Below the pieces are notes generated by a model. That model was not told the origin of the DNA. It did no database searches and was given only the letters and a program-made list of their open reading frames with translations. The translations under genes and the position numbers were made by a program. 64,000 bases of DNA from Hysterium pulicare CBS 123377 (Eukaryota > Ascomycota > Dothideomycetes > Hysteriales > Hysteriaceae): assembly GCA_000467715.1 (NCBI GenBank), contig AJFK01000324.1, positions 62,001 to 126,000 on the forward strand. Direction: 5' to 3'. Of the stretch, positions 1 to 11,483 are shown one piece after another (positions within the stretch are counted from its first letter, which is position 1; the number at the start of each line of letters is the position of its first letter).

Positions 1-3000
1 GTAGGTACCCCTGCGAATATCACCAATCCTCCCTGATCCCATTCCAGCTCCCAGTCTGCAGAGACGGTGACTTCGGCCGCGATAAAAGGGTGTCGTAGGG
101 CGGTATAAAGGATGGGGGCGGTCGAGGTGTCAGATCTGGGTGGCTTCCGCCATAGGTCGGTATTTGGAGGGGCAGCGAGGGTGAATGATCCCATCCATTC
201 CGGAACAGCGTTGCTGGGAATGTTGAGAGCAGTGAAGCTACTGCTGTCGGGAGGCATGCCTCTTTATGTTTGCCCGTGGGAATTGGCGGTCTGATGGTGG
301 ATCTCGGGGCGCTCACCGGCCGCACGATCTTGGAGGGATATATGTATCGATGTCTGTCGTCGGCCGCCCAGATGGCGAATGGTGGTGTTGGGCGTCTAGT
401 CGAGCGTGTACGACGTGGGTTCGAAGGTCATTCGCTTCGTCTTGCGGACCGTGGCAAGGATAGCACATGTAAGCTGACGGCGCAGGGTGGGTAAACAATT
501 GACCACTCTGCCACTCCGCCAGATCTGCACAAACGATCGTGGAGCTGGAGGGCGTTTCCGCTCGGCTGCTGTCCGATCGAATTATCCCTACAGCAGTAGT
601 CAGAATGTTATTGCGCCCTCTCCAACGGGGTCTAGTCGTAGTCGGCGCCTCAGCGTCTCTACTCGCGGGCTTACCGGAGCAGTGGTGCAGTCCAGTCTCG
701 CGATTCCGCGTCCCGCTGTGAGAGAGGTGGTTGGGGCAATTGTCTCAGACGTGCTTCTGTCGCTATCGGTGACTGAGCGGGTCCAGCGTGAGCAGCATCG
801 ATGGATATAAATATTTCACGGGCAGCGCGCCCCCGAAACATGGCCGGTAGCGTGGGTGCCCTTCGAGCTGAAGCACATCCGCCACCACACAGCAGACGAT
901 GCGCTCAAGCCGAGTGTGCGTCGCCATCAATGTATCATGTCCCTTGGAATGTACGGCGGTCATCCTGGAGGGCGTTGAATGGCAAAAGAGCATTTGTCGT
1001 TGTCGAAGATATCATGCCGGCCCGCCTAATGACGAGGCAAGAGGTGCAGGAGGGAAAAAGAGACAGGAGAGCTGTCGGTGCAAGCAGCCGCTGGCCGCTA
1101 CGTGGCAGCTCCATTGTGAATATCGAAACCACGGCTTATTTTAGACAGACGGCCTCTTGCTTCGACGATGGCGGGCCTTTTCGTGCAATTGCAGCGTTTG
1201 TGTGGGTGGATTTGAGATGCCGTGCATCACCGGAAACTGTTGTGGCCTCTCGATGATGAGCTGTACACGGCCCCTGGGGCCCGGAGGATGTTTTGCAGAA
1301 GCGCAAGGGGGCTTTCTGCATCATGCCGATGATCGCAGCTTGCTCGCCGCCATCATTGGAGGATATACCCGCTGATGTGCCATTACTGGATTACGTGATG
1401 CCTGGCTTCTCGCCACTAAGGCTGGACGACAGATGCGCTGTCCGACACCTCCCTTCTAGATATACATCTCGAGATGTCATATGAGGGTTGCAAACCACCG
1501 AGGGCAAGCATAGTGCATATGTGCCACATATGCAACCCTGCCTGATCAATGTCGCTGTACCTACAACGTCACTCGACCCCTGATATTCTTCAAGGCCAAT
1601 TGACTGCAATATTGCTGTCCGATTTAAGAGGTGCCCTGCTCACGGGTTGAAACGAAGCTGCAATAGCTTAGGGTTCTGGGTTTGAAAGGATGTCCGCTGT
1701 CTTGTGACGAAGCAAACTTCCCGTCCATGTTTGTGTCCTTCGATTTATTTAAAGTCCATGCAAGATGTTGTAGCACAGCACTTGTGCTAGCTCCAAGTGT
1801 TGTCTTCCCTATCAACGCATCTAGATTTGCCAAATTACGACGGGGTCTTCCAGAAAAAGATCAACTACATATCAGTGAAAGGTGGTTTTGCGCAGCTTGG
1901 TATCGCCAACCACGTCGGGTAATAGTTTGTGGCTCATTCACGGCGACGCCTCGACGTTCATCATTCGTTCCTGAGACTTCTATAAAGGACAGAGGCCAGC
2001 TACCCTTGCAAAAGCGATTCAGACTGTACCAGAAATTTGTCTTCGTCTTCAGAGGATGGGAAACGGTAAAGTTGAAAGGGCCATGAATTGTTACACTCAC
2101 TAGAAACCAACTGACGTTGTGGAACTGGGAGCCACTATGGTTCCGATGATATTCGGCTTGCCGTAATAGGGTATCATTGCCTTGCTTCTGCGGACGTACA
2201 ATGTCTGTATCATGGGACTCTCGCAAGAATGACTAGTCCTATTCCGACCGTGAGAACTTACGACACTGACCCTGACGAACTAATACATTATGTTGGGCAA
2301 ATGGTACCGCCTTATGCCGTGAGAAGGTAACATACAGACCCCTTACGTAGTCCACGAGTCGGAGATATAAAGTGTTGCTTGCATTGACGTGCCGATCCTC
2401 GCAACATGTTGTTACATGGCTCGAGTGAGGTGTTCGGCGCTATCTTCGGGATCTTGCGTATCAAGCACCAACGTTCTGGTTGTTGGTTTCGGTACCCTGA
2501 GCGCTGGGCTCCGATCACTCCACAGTTTGCGGCTGAAGTTGAGCGTGCTTTATGTCCAATTTTGGTTATCTTGCCGATTCATTCGCGTCCCCTGACATCA
2601 TGAGACTCCCTCCGGTTATGGTGACACATGAAGCAGTGTACTCAAATGAACTCATAGAGTCAATGCCTTGCCAACTCATCTCCTGTAGATTGACCATGCT
2701 TGCCGAACATGTTTTCGAAAAGCAGCATCTGTTGGCCCGGGTCTTAGAACTGACAATGCGCTCTGGAAAGTCGGTGAGAAGCCCGGTTGGCGAATCGATG
2801 TGATAGTCGATCCGTTCAATTTTGCATAGATCGTGCAGAGGACAAGGTAATTGTAGAGAGGGGGCCTCGACGAGGCATGACAGTATCTATCCAAATGCTT
2901 CAAATTAGTTCTTTCAACACTGTCGAACATGGTACTTGGACGTCTCCTGACATATACTTCTTCAAATATGCATCATCAAACAGTATAGTCAAGATCAACT

Positions 3001-5451
3001 GTTCCGTGGGAGCCCTCCCCTATCGTGCGAGAATGAAGCTAAAGCAACGTTTCAGCCGTCTACCGACCCCACACAGGCTGCGTGCCAGAGATCGACTTCA
3101 TGTTCTAGCTGTGCGCGTAACGCATTTGAGCTATGTAATGGGGGTAGAGCCGTTATGCTGTCATGAAAGGATGTCGAGCGATACTAATCAGCAAGTCCTT
3201 AGTCTTGGCCCAGATTGAGGAAATGCTCTGGGTCTTTAGCTTATTGATTGTCCGCCGCCACTCTCACAGCTCTGTCTTCCTGCTGTGACAAGAACAGAAT
3301 CGATCTTGGGAGTGACCACGAACAATTATACCATCCTATGTAGTAAAGAGCACGATCCATAGCGTTGCGTAGTTATTGCACAAATCGAGTCCAGCTTGGG
3401 CTACAAGAGTAGGAATACTCTGCCAAAGCAAGGCGGTGACTGAGGGTACCAGCCAAGCCCAAGGCCTCAAGCTCGTTCCCTTAGCTGTGGAGATGATCTC
3501 GCCCGTGTGTTGACGGCGCCTCGTCGGTTTGATCAAGGGGTCTGATCATCTGAGCGAAGGTGACAAAAAGAAGTTCATTCTGTAGGGAGGACTGTTCGAT
3601 ATGGAGATGATTCTGTAAGTGCGTACGTGCTCACGGGAAGACTGTCTAGGGTAGCATCAGCGGAATTTAATATCTTTCGTTCGTCTTTTCACTGCTGCAG
3701 AGAGCAGGCATTGTATTGTGAGGGTATGGCATAGCGTTTCAATCTTGAGGCGCACTGTGAGTGTTAAGGCGATGATGTACCACTTTTGGCCATCGAGGAT
3801 CGATGAAGAAGAAAGACAATGTGGACTTATCAGAAGTAGTTGAGGGGTTGAAACTCGTGGATAGGGGGAACATGTCTGTTGGAATGGAGAGCTCAGTTGC
3901 CTAGCAATATGCAACTTTTCTACAACTACAAGAAAGATACCACGGTCGCTCGCCTTGTAGGAGGCAGTAGCAAGGCTCTGCTCCAACTCGCTGAGATCTT
4001 CCGTGGGCCCTGTGAACGCGAATCTTAGCCGTAGTCGCCAGACAAAGCTGGTTGGACATCACTGACCCTCAAGTGGACTTGAAATGAGTTGCAGCTGTTA
4101 TTCATCCAGCTAGGCTAATGACAATTTTGTCATGATGGCCCCTTTCACGCAGTCGATCAGGTCATCTGCAATTGAACAAGTCCAAGGAGGCGTCGCCCAT
4201 TGCAGCTCCTGCGGCTACCAGAGCCACAAAGAGTGAGGTCCTCACACCGTAGACCATAGGCGCTATGAGGCTTCGTGACTCTCATAGCACTCACCATCTG
4301 TCCGAACATGAATCTTGTCGTACGAGGCAAGCGGGGATTCATCTGTGCAGTCAAATTTGACTGCCGAGTTGTATGTACAAGTCCTACTTGTTTAATGAGA
4401 TGAGCTTGAGGAAGTAGCGGGAACACTAGAGCTCTGCCGAAAGAGCCGGATCTATATGACGGATATCAAGCGTAGGCTACGATGAGGTGCCTTTGATCTA
4501 CGAACAACACATCGATGTTGGCGATCATCAGTCCACCCAGGACGTGCAGAGGAAGCGGTGGATAAGGTCCACACTAGGGAAAGTCACTACAGCAATTTCG
4601 GCCCGAATGTGAGACTGGAGTGAAGCATTCGCTTGACATGTGCAGCTAAGGTAGGTTCATCACTTGAAGACTTCCTGCAGTTGCCGCTCGTGCTCAGCAT
4701 CACACCGTGACTGCATCAACCGATCCATCTTGGCGTTAGAAAGCAATTGGAATTCTACCTAGCGCGTCCACCAAAGTGCATTAGATGGTCGTGTTTGGGT
4801 GCAGGTGGTACTGCTTGCCAGCACACATTCATCTGGAAAGGCCCTAACATACTCGAAGCTCGAAGTAAACGAAAAGACAGTAAGGATAAACGGTGGCGGG
4901 AAACACACAGACCAAAGATTTCGCGGATTAAGGACCTGCCTTTTTGGTATGGTGAAGGATCGCTTGACTGCGGCTTGGAGAGACCCACAAAACGCGGTTT
5001 CATTGACTGTTCGAGTAAAAAGACCAGCAAAGCCTGCGTAGTTACACGACATTCTTGTTGTGCTGGACTTGCAGAGCAGATGTAGCGAGATTGATGAATA
5101 AGACAATAGGGATGAAGGTCCTAGCCGCCACCCTTTAAATCTCGATAAAGTACTGGCGCGGGGGTGTAATCCGTCCTGGTTGAAGGAATCTGCAAGCGAT
5201 GTCCAATTGCCGAATGCTCAGAGCACCAAGTGGTCAGAAGAGGGACCTTTATTGATTTTATGCCGTGTTCCCAATTCTTGATTGGCCGGCTGATTAGGAA
5301 TTCCCCGGGTGAGGTTGAATAATTCCCGAGAAGCGCAAATGAAGTGCATGATCACGTCTAGAGGGCTGTAGAGGGCTCGTGCTATACGCATCGGGATCAA
5401 ATGAATCCCCGCCATCCCGAGGTCACCTATACACCCCGCACCCTTCCGCTG
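1..5451. other. gene-poor stretch, no recognisable gene
   Basis: Only short overlapping open frames (mostly under 150 codons) on both strands are seen, none with a recognisable domain, a plausible intron chain or consistent codon use. Base composition is not obviously AT-skewed, so there is no clear sign of RIP. No repeat or element ends were noticed. Confidence 0.5.
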
Positions 5452-6424
5452 TCAGTTTTTGCGATACACGCTTATCCGGCGCGGTAATGCCTCGGACGTG
5501 ACACAATGGACCAGTCCCTGCTCTGTCAAAAGTTCAGTGAAGGATGTTTCAGGCCGATGTTTCAAGCGCTTTAGGCGTGCTCCGAAGTGAGGTGCCTTCT
5601 TGGGATGAACAGCTTTCTCGTATGACTCCCAGGGTTGGATATCAAGAACTAGGTAGCCGCCTGGTAAGAGAGATGAAGAGCATTTGCAAAAGAAAATCTC
5701 CAAGCCTTCATCCAAGTGCTCTAGGTGTATCCATTTGACGACACTGAAAGCGAGGATAATATCGTACGGGCCCGCTGTAGCCGGGTTTTTTGATACAGCC
5801 CAGTCTTCGGAGAAAAATTTGACGCAAGGCCAGCTGGTCGGTGCAACAGCAAAGTTTGCGTCCTTTTGGGCGACTGTCCTCTTCTGCTGACGATCCCTGG
5901 AGCGATATCCATGCTGAAGGACCGCAGAGATAGGGAAATAATCTACAATTCTTTCTGTACCGTCGGCAGGAGGGCGAATGCGGGAGGCCCGCACGGAGAG
6001 ATGATGGCGAGCCTGTGTGATGAGATTTGGATCGATATCTACGCCAGTCACGGCGGCAGCATCGAAGTTGAGAGCTGGAACGGTCAATATCAGAGAGGCA
6101 GGGCAATAATCGCTTGCGCGCTGGCAGGGGAATCCCGACTGGCTTACCAAGTTGGACAGTGACAACTCCGCCATTGCAACCGATGTCAAGGCAATACTTG
6201 GCTTTGAAAAGTTCCGGGATCAGGCTTTGAAGCAGGGACAAACGGGCGTCCTCGATATGCGATGATCGCGCTGACCCAGGAAAATGTCGCGCGCAACCCT
6301 GATAACCTTGAGACAAGTAATATGCCACGGTCAGCGAAGATCTGGTCCACAATTGCCGGGGCGGACTGGGGCTTTTAAATGAAATAGAGTGCTGCTCACC
6401 TTCATAATTGCCCCAACTAGTCAT
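5452..6424 (-). CDS. Bin3/MePCE-type RNA methyltransferase
   Basis: Predicted SAM-dependent methyltransferase of the Bicoid-interacting-3 family, whose animal members methylate the 5' gamma-phosphate of small RNAs such as 7SK. Three exons fit: 6424-6400, 6306-6148 and 6074-5452, giving 268 aa. The N-terminus holds the family's GNY element (MTSWGNYEGY), then motif I LDIGCNGG (about 48-55), the acidic loop GVDIDPNLI (about 72-80), and the late Bin3 block with VVKWIHL followed by LLPGGYLVLDIQPWESY. Both introns have GT-AG borders and join the frames without a stop. The start at 6424 is the first ATG in frame; the frame is open a little further upstream but only from GTG. It is the only clear gene in the first 9.5 kb. 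The true RNA substrate in fungi is not known to me. Confidence 0.82.
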
Positions 6425-9400
6425 CTTTGCTGTGCCTGTTGGTAAATTCGCGGCAATGGCGCCGATCACCTTCGGGAGTTTTCTAGAATACCTGCTCGGT
6501 TGCAGTCACGAGTTGTTCAGGGTGCCCATTTAAACACAAAGGGCGAGTCTTGGATGAAACACTTCATATGGAGCTTTGTTTGGGCGAATATGGATGGGGG
6601 TTGGTTGGCTAAGACGAGGCGGTTGGAAGTGAACGGAGGAGGTTGAAAGTGGCTCGGGTACGTCTCCACTCTCCACTCCACCCCACATGTCGACAACGTG
6701 TTACACAAAGCTCGCGAGCTATCAAAGTCTACGCCCAAATCGGACTTCTACCGATATCAAAAGGACCAGGAAGAAACAGCTGCAAGTTTCAGACGCAAAT
6801 TATCACGGCATATACAATATCGTTATGGATTGTAGGTGAAACGGCACGTAAACATTGGTCGTGCAACTCAGGGCGAGTAGGTTCTACAGTAGCACACTGA
6901 GTGTAATAATTTGCCAGAATCCAGGATGTGCATCAATCTAGTGGTGAAGCTTTTTGCTGTCCGCACACGCCGTTTGGCCTTCGTGATTTGATTTTAGGGA
7001 AGTATCTATCCTTTAGCGGGCGTCGAAACTATCGACTGCGTAGTCTTCTGTCTCTGAATCCGCAGGGAAAGTAAAGCCCGAATATAGAAATTCTGACGCC
7101 TGCTGTGGTAGTACCTGGATAGGTGGAAAGACAGTCAGCTCCACTTTGCCTAACTACCTGCTGGATGAGGCAATACACATATTCAATGGCATGCCCACCA
7201 GCCACCGTAGATCCAATACTCCGTAGTAAGCCTGCGACAGGGATAGGAGACTGGTTCGCAGACACATGCAAGATGGCCTTTGCTTTAGGCTGGATGTGCG
7301 CTTCGGGTTCATCAGCCAGGCCTTCTCAACGTCGCGGCTGAAAGCGGAAATCAAGACCGGTTAGAATTGCCCGCGCAAGTAATTAAGCTTCAGCGAATCT
7401 GTTTCTGCAGAAATCCCGATGCAGTAGTTCGTTGCCAATGCCGATCAAGACGAAGCCCTGGGTATCCATGCCATGGCCATCTGGAAGATGCTATCCCATG
7501 ACCGCATCGTTCATTCTCTCATTTCCTGGATGGCAAGGCAGAAGAGGGGACGGACCGGAGTCATGGGGAGGATAATCCCATCTGTGATATGTCGCATTAT
7601 GTGCATGGTCAGCGAGTCTGTCTGCGACAACCGAAGATATGGCATTTGCAAACCTGTCAGCCACATCAAAGCATCGTCCCAGCCTTCGAGGAAAGTTCGG
7701 ACAAGGCATAGGAGTGATCGCCATACGCAGAGCTGCCGATTGGAGATGGAATCGCCCACGGACTTGGCTGGCTGCATGGTAGACCGTCCGCCAGGGTTCA
7801 GAGCTGAGCTGTTCTCGAACCTAGGTGGAAGGAGCACATCTTTCATATTATCATGCATGAAGGCCGTTGTCTGCCAGCCGAAAACCCGGGAGCGGCCAGA
7901 GTGGTGTGGCTGAGAGGCGAATTGAGCGTAAGGAGTGATGGTTGTTCGGGTTGCACAGGCGAGCATTAACGAGACACGATGGCATGAAAATCACTCAGAC
8001 CGATTTGCCATTATTTGGCATCTTGTGGCATCGGACAGGTGGGTTGGAAAGGGTCTTGGTACGGTGCTGGTTCTCACACTGCCGAGGGCTCTGCGATAGC
8101 GTTTAGCCGCTGCCAGCTGCTGCTCTCCACCAACGTTAATTCGCACCGTGCTGGGATTAAGCCGTTGATAGATCGTCTTTCCTGGTTCTTGACGCCGCCA
8201 CCATCAGCAATCCCGTACGTTTCGGGTCACTGGAAAATCGCTTTGAGCTGGGCATGCGAGCTCCCGCCAGCAAGGCAGACCGAAGGGGCTTTTTGATGGC
8301 ACTACTCTGTCTCTCTCTCTCTCTCTCTCTATCTCGAAAGTCGAAAGCTTACCCCTTTCCGCGAGGGCGGAAATTCAGGGCATGACGGGCAGACGTTCGG
8401 AGAGACACCCCAATGCTACGCTGTTGCTGTGCCCATGTATGCTCGGAGTTACATGCCAATCTATGAGATTATTGCTCACAAATTGGTCGGGACACAGTGT
8501 GATACGCCTCTGCTAGTGCGCTGCAGCAGCGAGCGATTCGAAACAGTCGCTTTACCCGTCTGGCCTTCACAGCTGCGAAACCTGGGGACGCAGCCGTTGT
8601 TTGCGGTTTTATCCGGGAGCCAGCTCGAGTTGGTGCGCGGGACGAAAATGGGGCTTGGCCTACACCGCATGCTCGCCGGGCTCGTTGCGAGTTGCTAGAG
8701 CTTAGCAGCACTGCGGGCGGCAGCATGGCTGGACAGGAGCAGTGGATGGTGTATCACGGCGCCAGCGAAGGCCGACTGTGGGTGGGTGGTGCTAAGCTCG
8801 TCGCGCGAGAGCAGCATGTCTTGCTCCGCCGGGCTAGCAGTCTTTTCTACTTTAGTGCCCGTGATGGAGTTGCGGGCGGCCGTTGCAGGATAAAGGCCGG
8901 CCGGCATGATCCTGACAAGCCACAGCCTCTTCGAACCTACAGCTCACATTCCTGAGTCCTCGCGCTGCTGGGCCAGTCCCGGCGCCCTATCCACGCCTCC
9001 AGAGTCGTCCCACTCCTGGGTCTTTTGGCCAAGCACCCGGGACCGGCATCGCCAGCGAGGCCAGTTGCGCGAGGCTACAGGCCCCAGCCGTCCCTTCTCG
9101 GCTGCCTCTTCCCCTCCAGGCTGGCTGTCGCAGATGTCTGGCGTGAGGCTTGTGCAATTGTGGGCTTGCCATTCATCCCTCCACATGCCTCCCCGGGAAC
9201 TCGTTGTCTGAGCACGGAAGCCAGACGTAACTGAAAGCGCCCCGGCACACGGCGATCTTGCCGTGGGCGATCAGATACATGCACGCTTCCTCCAAGGGGC
9301 CTTTTCACCTATAAACTCCAGACCGCCACATCTGGCACATCTGGCACCTTTCGAGGCAGTGTCATTCCTGTCCAACCTTCGCACCCCTCCTGGCTGCCCA

Positions 9401-9505
9401 ATTTCCCCCGAGCCCTCCAGAGCCTCCTGTGAACTGGTTACGACGTCGTGCTCCCAATGCGGCTTCGTGCATCGTCTCCTGCCGCGGGCAAATAAAATAT
9501 AACGC
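6425..9505. other. intergenic stretch upstream of the velvet gene
   Basis: No gene is recognised here. Minus-strand frames around 7.0-8.0 kb are open for up to 151 codons but show no domain I can name. The last kilobase is GC- and CT-rich and probably contains the promoter and leader of the velvet gene. Confidence 0.45.
8307..8330. repeat. (CT)n microsatellite
   Basis: About twelve uninterrupted CT dinucleotides lie in the gene-poor interval upstream of the velvet gene. It may be a pyrimidine tract of a distal promoter or simply a microsatellite. Confidence 0.85.
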
Positions 9506-10949
9506 ATGTCCGGCCAACAACCTCCTCGGCCGCCTCTACATCCGCCTACTAATACCCTCGACTCTTCGCCCAACATGACAGAGACGCAGAAGCTACCGAA
9601 CTTCCCCCCTCCCGCCTTTCTCACCCATCCGTATCGTCGCCTTCCGCAGCCAGTCCAACTGCCTCCGCTAGCCATTCCTCCCAGTCCCGTACGACCCGAG
9701 TATCAATATCGCTCGCCCATCAACCAGCCCCTCCCCTCAATTCAGCCAGGCCCGCCACCGCGTCATCAGCCACCTCAACCTCATCAATCCCATCCAAGGC
9801 CCGCCGCACCTGTAGAAAAGCTGCTGCATACGAATCCGTACACCCCGCCTCGATCCGACCCGCCTTACTCGCCTCAGCAGTATGGACCATCAATATCGCC
9901 TCGCTCAGAGTTCGAGGGGAGATCTGTACCAAGGAGGCTGACTGAACAGCGCTACCCTTCCTACGAAGACCCGCGACCTCCTCATCCAGAGCAACCATTT
10001 GCATCCCTTGCGTCCCCCGTGGAACCCTCACAGAAATCCTACGCCCCACTGCCGTCTCCAAGCTACACGCCAAGTTATGCGGGTAGCAACACCCCATTCC
10101 GTGGATCCGTAGGATCGCATCGGGGATCTGTTACTACATCGTTGGGTCCCTTAGCGTATGCTGAACCGCCATCGTCTGGTCCCGCGCGGCAGATACCCAG
10201 GGAAGTGCCCTTACCAGGCTCTATACCACAGCCAGTTCTAAATGAAAAGCTGTAAGTGCCGCTCATGAAAACAATAAAGAGAAAATCTAAAACCATTTAG
10301 GCAATTGAACTATGAGCTGCGGGTACGGCAGCAACCCATCGCAGCGCGAGCTTGTGGCTTCGGAGAAAGAGATCGGAGAGTGATAGATCCGCCGCCGATT
10401 ATCCAGCTTCTCGTCACTGATCCAAAAACGGGCGTCGCTGACACCGAGGAGTTACGTTACTCTCTCAATGTCGTTCACTGTACTCTGTGGAACGCAGATG
10501 GAACGAACGAAGAAACCGCACTAGTGCAACCAGATAGAAGAACTACCCGGAGATTAATGGGCCAGCTCGTGGCCTCGCCATCTGTCGCGAAAGATGAGCA
10601 CGATCTCGAAGGTTGCTTCTTCTGCTTCCCAGATTTATCATGCCGCACACACGGAAAATACCGACTTCGATTTGTGCTAATGAGAATCGATCCAATGAAT
10701 TTACACGTGGGAGGATTCTCACCAATATTGACGGAAGTGTTGAGCGATGTTTTCACGGTCTACACAGCGAAAGATTTCCCAGGGATGCGGCCTAGCAGCG
10801 CCCTTACCCGGGCGCTCAAACTGCAAGGATGTAATATACAGGTGAAGAAAGGCAACGAAAAGGCGCTGGCTCGCAAAAGGTTGTCTGTCAGCCAAGAAGA
10901 GGAAGACGATGACGACCCAACCAAGGGAAAACGACGGCGCAAGGAGTAA
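9506..10949 (+). CDS. velC: velvet-domain developmental regulator, VelC-like
   Basis: Member of the fungal velvet family of DNA-binding regulators that control development and secondary metabolism in the nucleus. Exons 9506-10251 and 10301-10949 give 464 aa. The first ~250 residues are proline- and serine-rich and disordered. The velvet domain (about 252-430) begins LNYELRVRQQPIAARACGFG and continues with ERDRRVIDPPPIIQL, GCFFCFPDLSCRTHGKYRLRF and FTVYTAKDFPGM. The domain is not split by a long insertion as in VelB, and the long proline-rich N-terminus together with the GFGERDRR motif fits VelC better than VosA or VeA; this subfamily call rests on memory of the families. The C-terminus is acidic then basic (GKRRRKE), a probable nuclear localisation signal. 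The intron is 49 nt with GT-AG ends. Confidence 0.8.
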
Positions 10950-11483
10950 ACTGGTTGTGGCTTTTTCGGCTTGCAGAACTAGGGGATATTGTTTTCGTTG
11001 GGCTTCATTTAGAGCGGGAAACGGTGGCATTTTGATTTGACATATGCGCGATGACTTGGATAGATATCCAGGGGCATATTCTCACGACAACGAACGCGTG
11101 CTTTGATTTGCTCGGTTTGCGGAGTATGAACGATGCGGATTTCTGTACACGAGAAAGGATTGGAGCACACTACGGCGGAATGGTGTAATGCATTTGGAAT
11201 ACCGCATCGAGCACGATACCAATTCATAGTTTAGATTGACGACTAAACATTATTATTTTCGGCACAAATAGGGGCCAACTGACAGCATTCTGAAGGGGTG
11301 AGGTTGGATTGGAGTTGATTGAAGGATCTGATGTCAAGCCATCTCGTCCTTCGTTTATGCTAGCGCGTCGGCAGTGCCCCACCTCCAGCGATACAAATTT
11401 CTTTGACGCCTTTTGCTGTGGGCTTCCTCTTCTCTCCCCCTGGCCAAAGCCAGGCAAGGCGCTCCGAAGTCTACATCTTTATC
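10950..11483. other. intergenic, velC 3' side / CTP synthase promoter
   Basis: No gene seen. It should hold the 3' end of the velvet gene and the promoter of the CTP synthase gene, which lie head to tail. Confidence 0.4.

Noticed and set aside
7491-7966. Overlapping minus-strand frames of up to 151 codons, considered as a decayed P450 or transporter
   Set aside because: No heme-binding, helix or transporter motif could be found, and frames shift without plausible introns.
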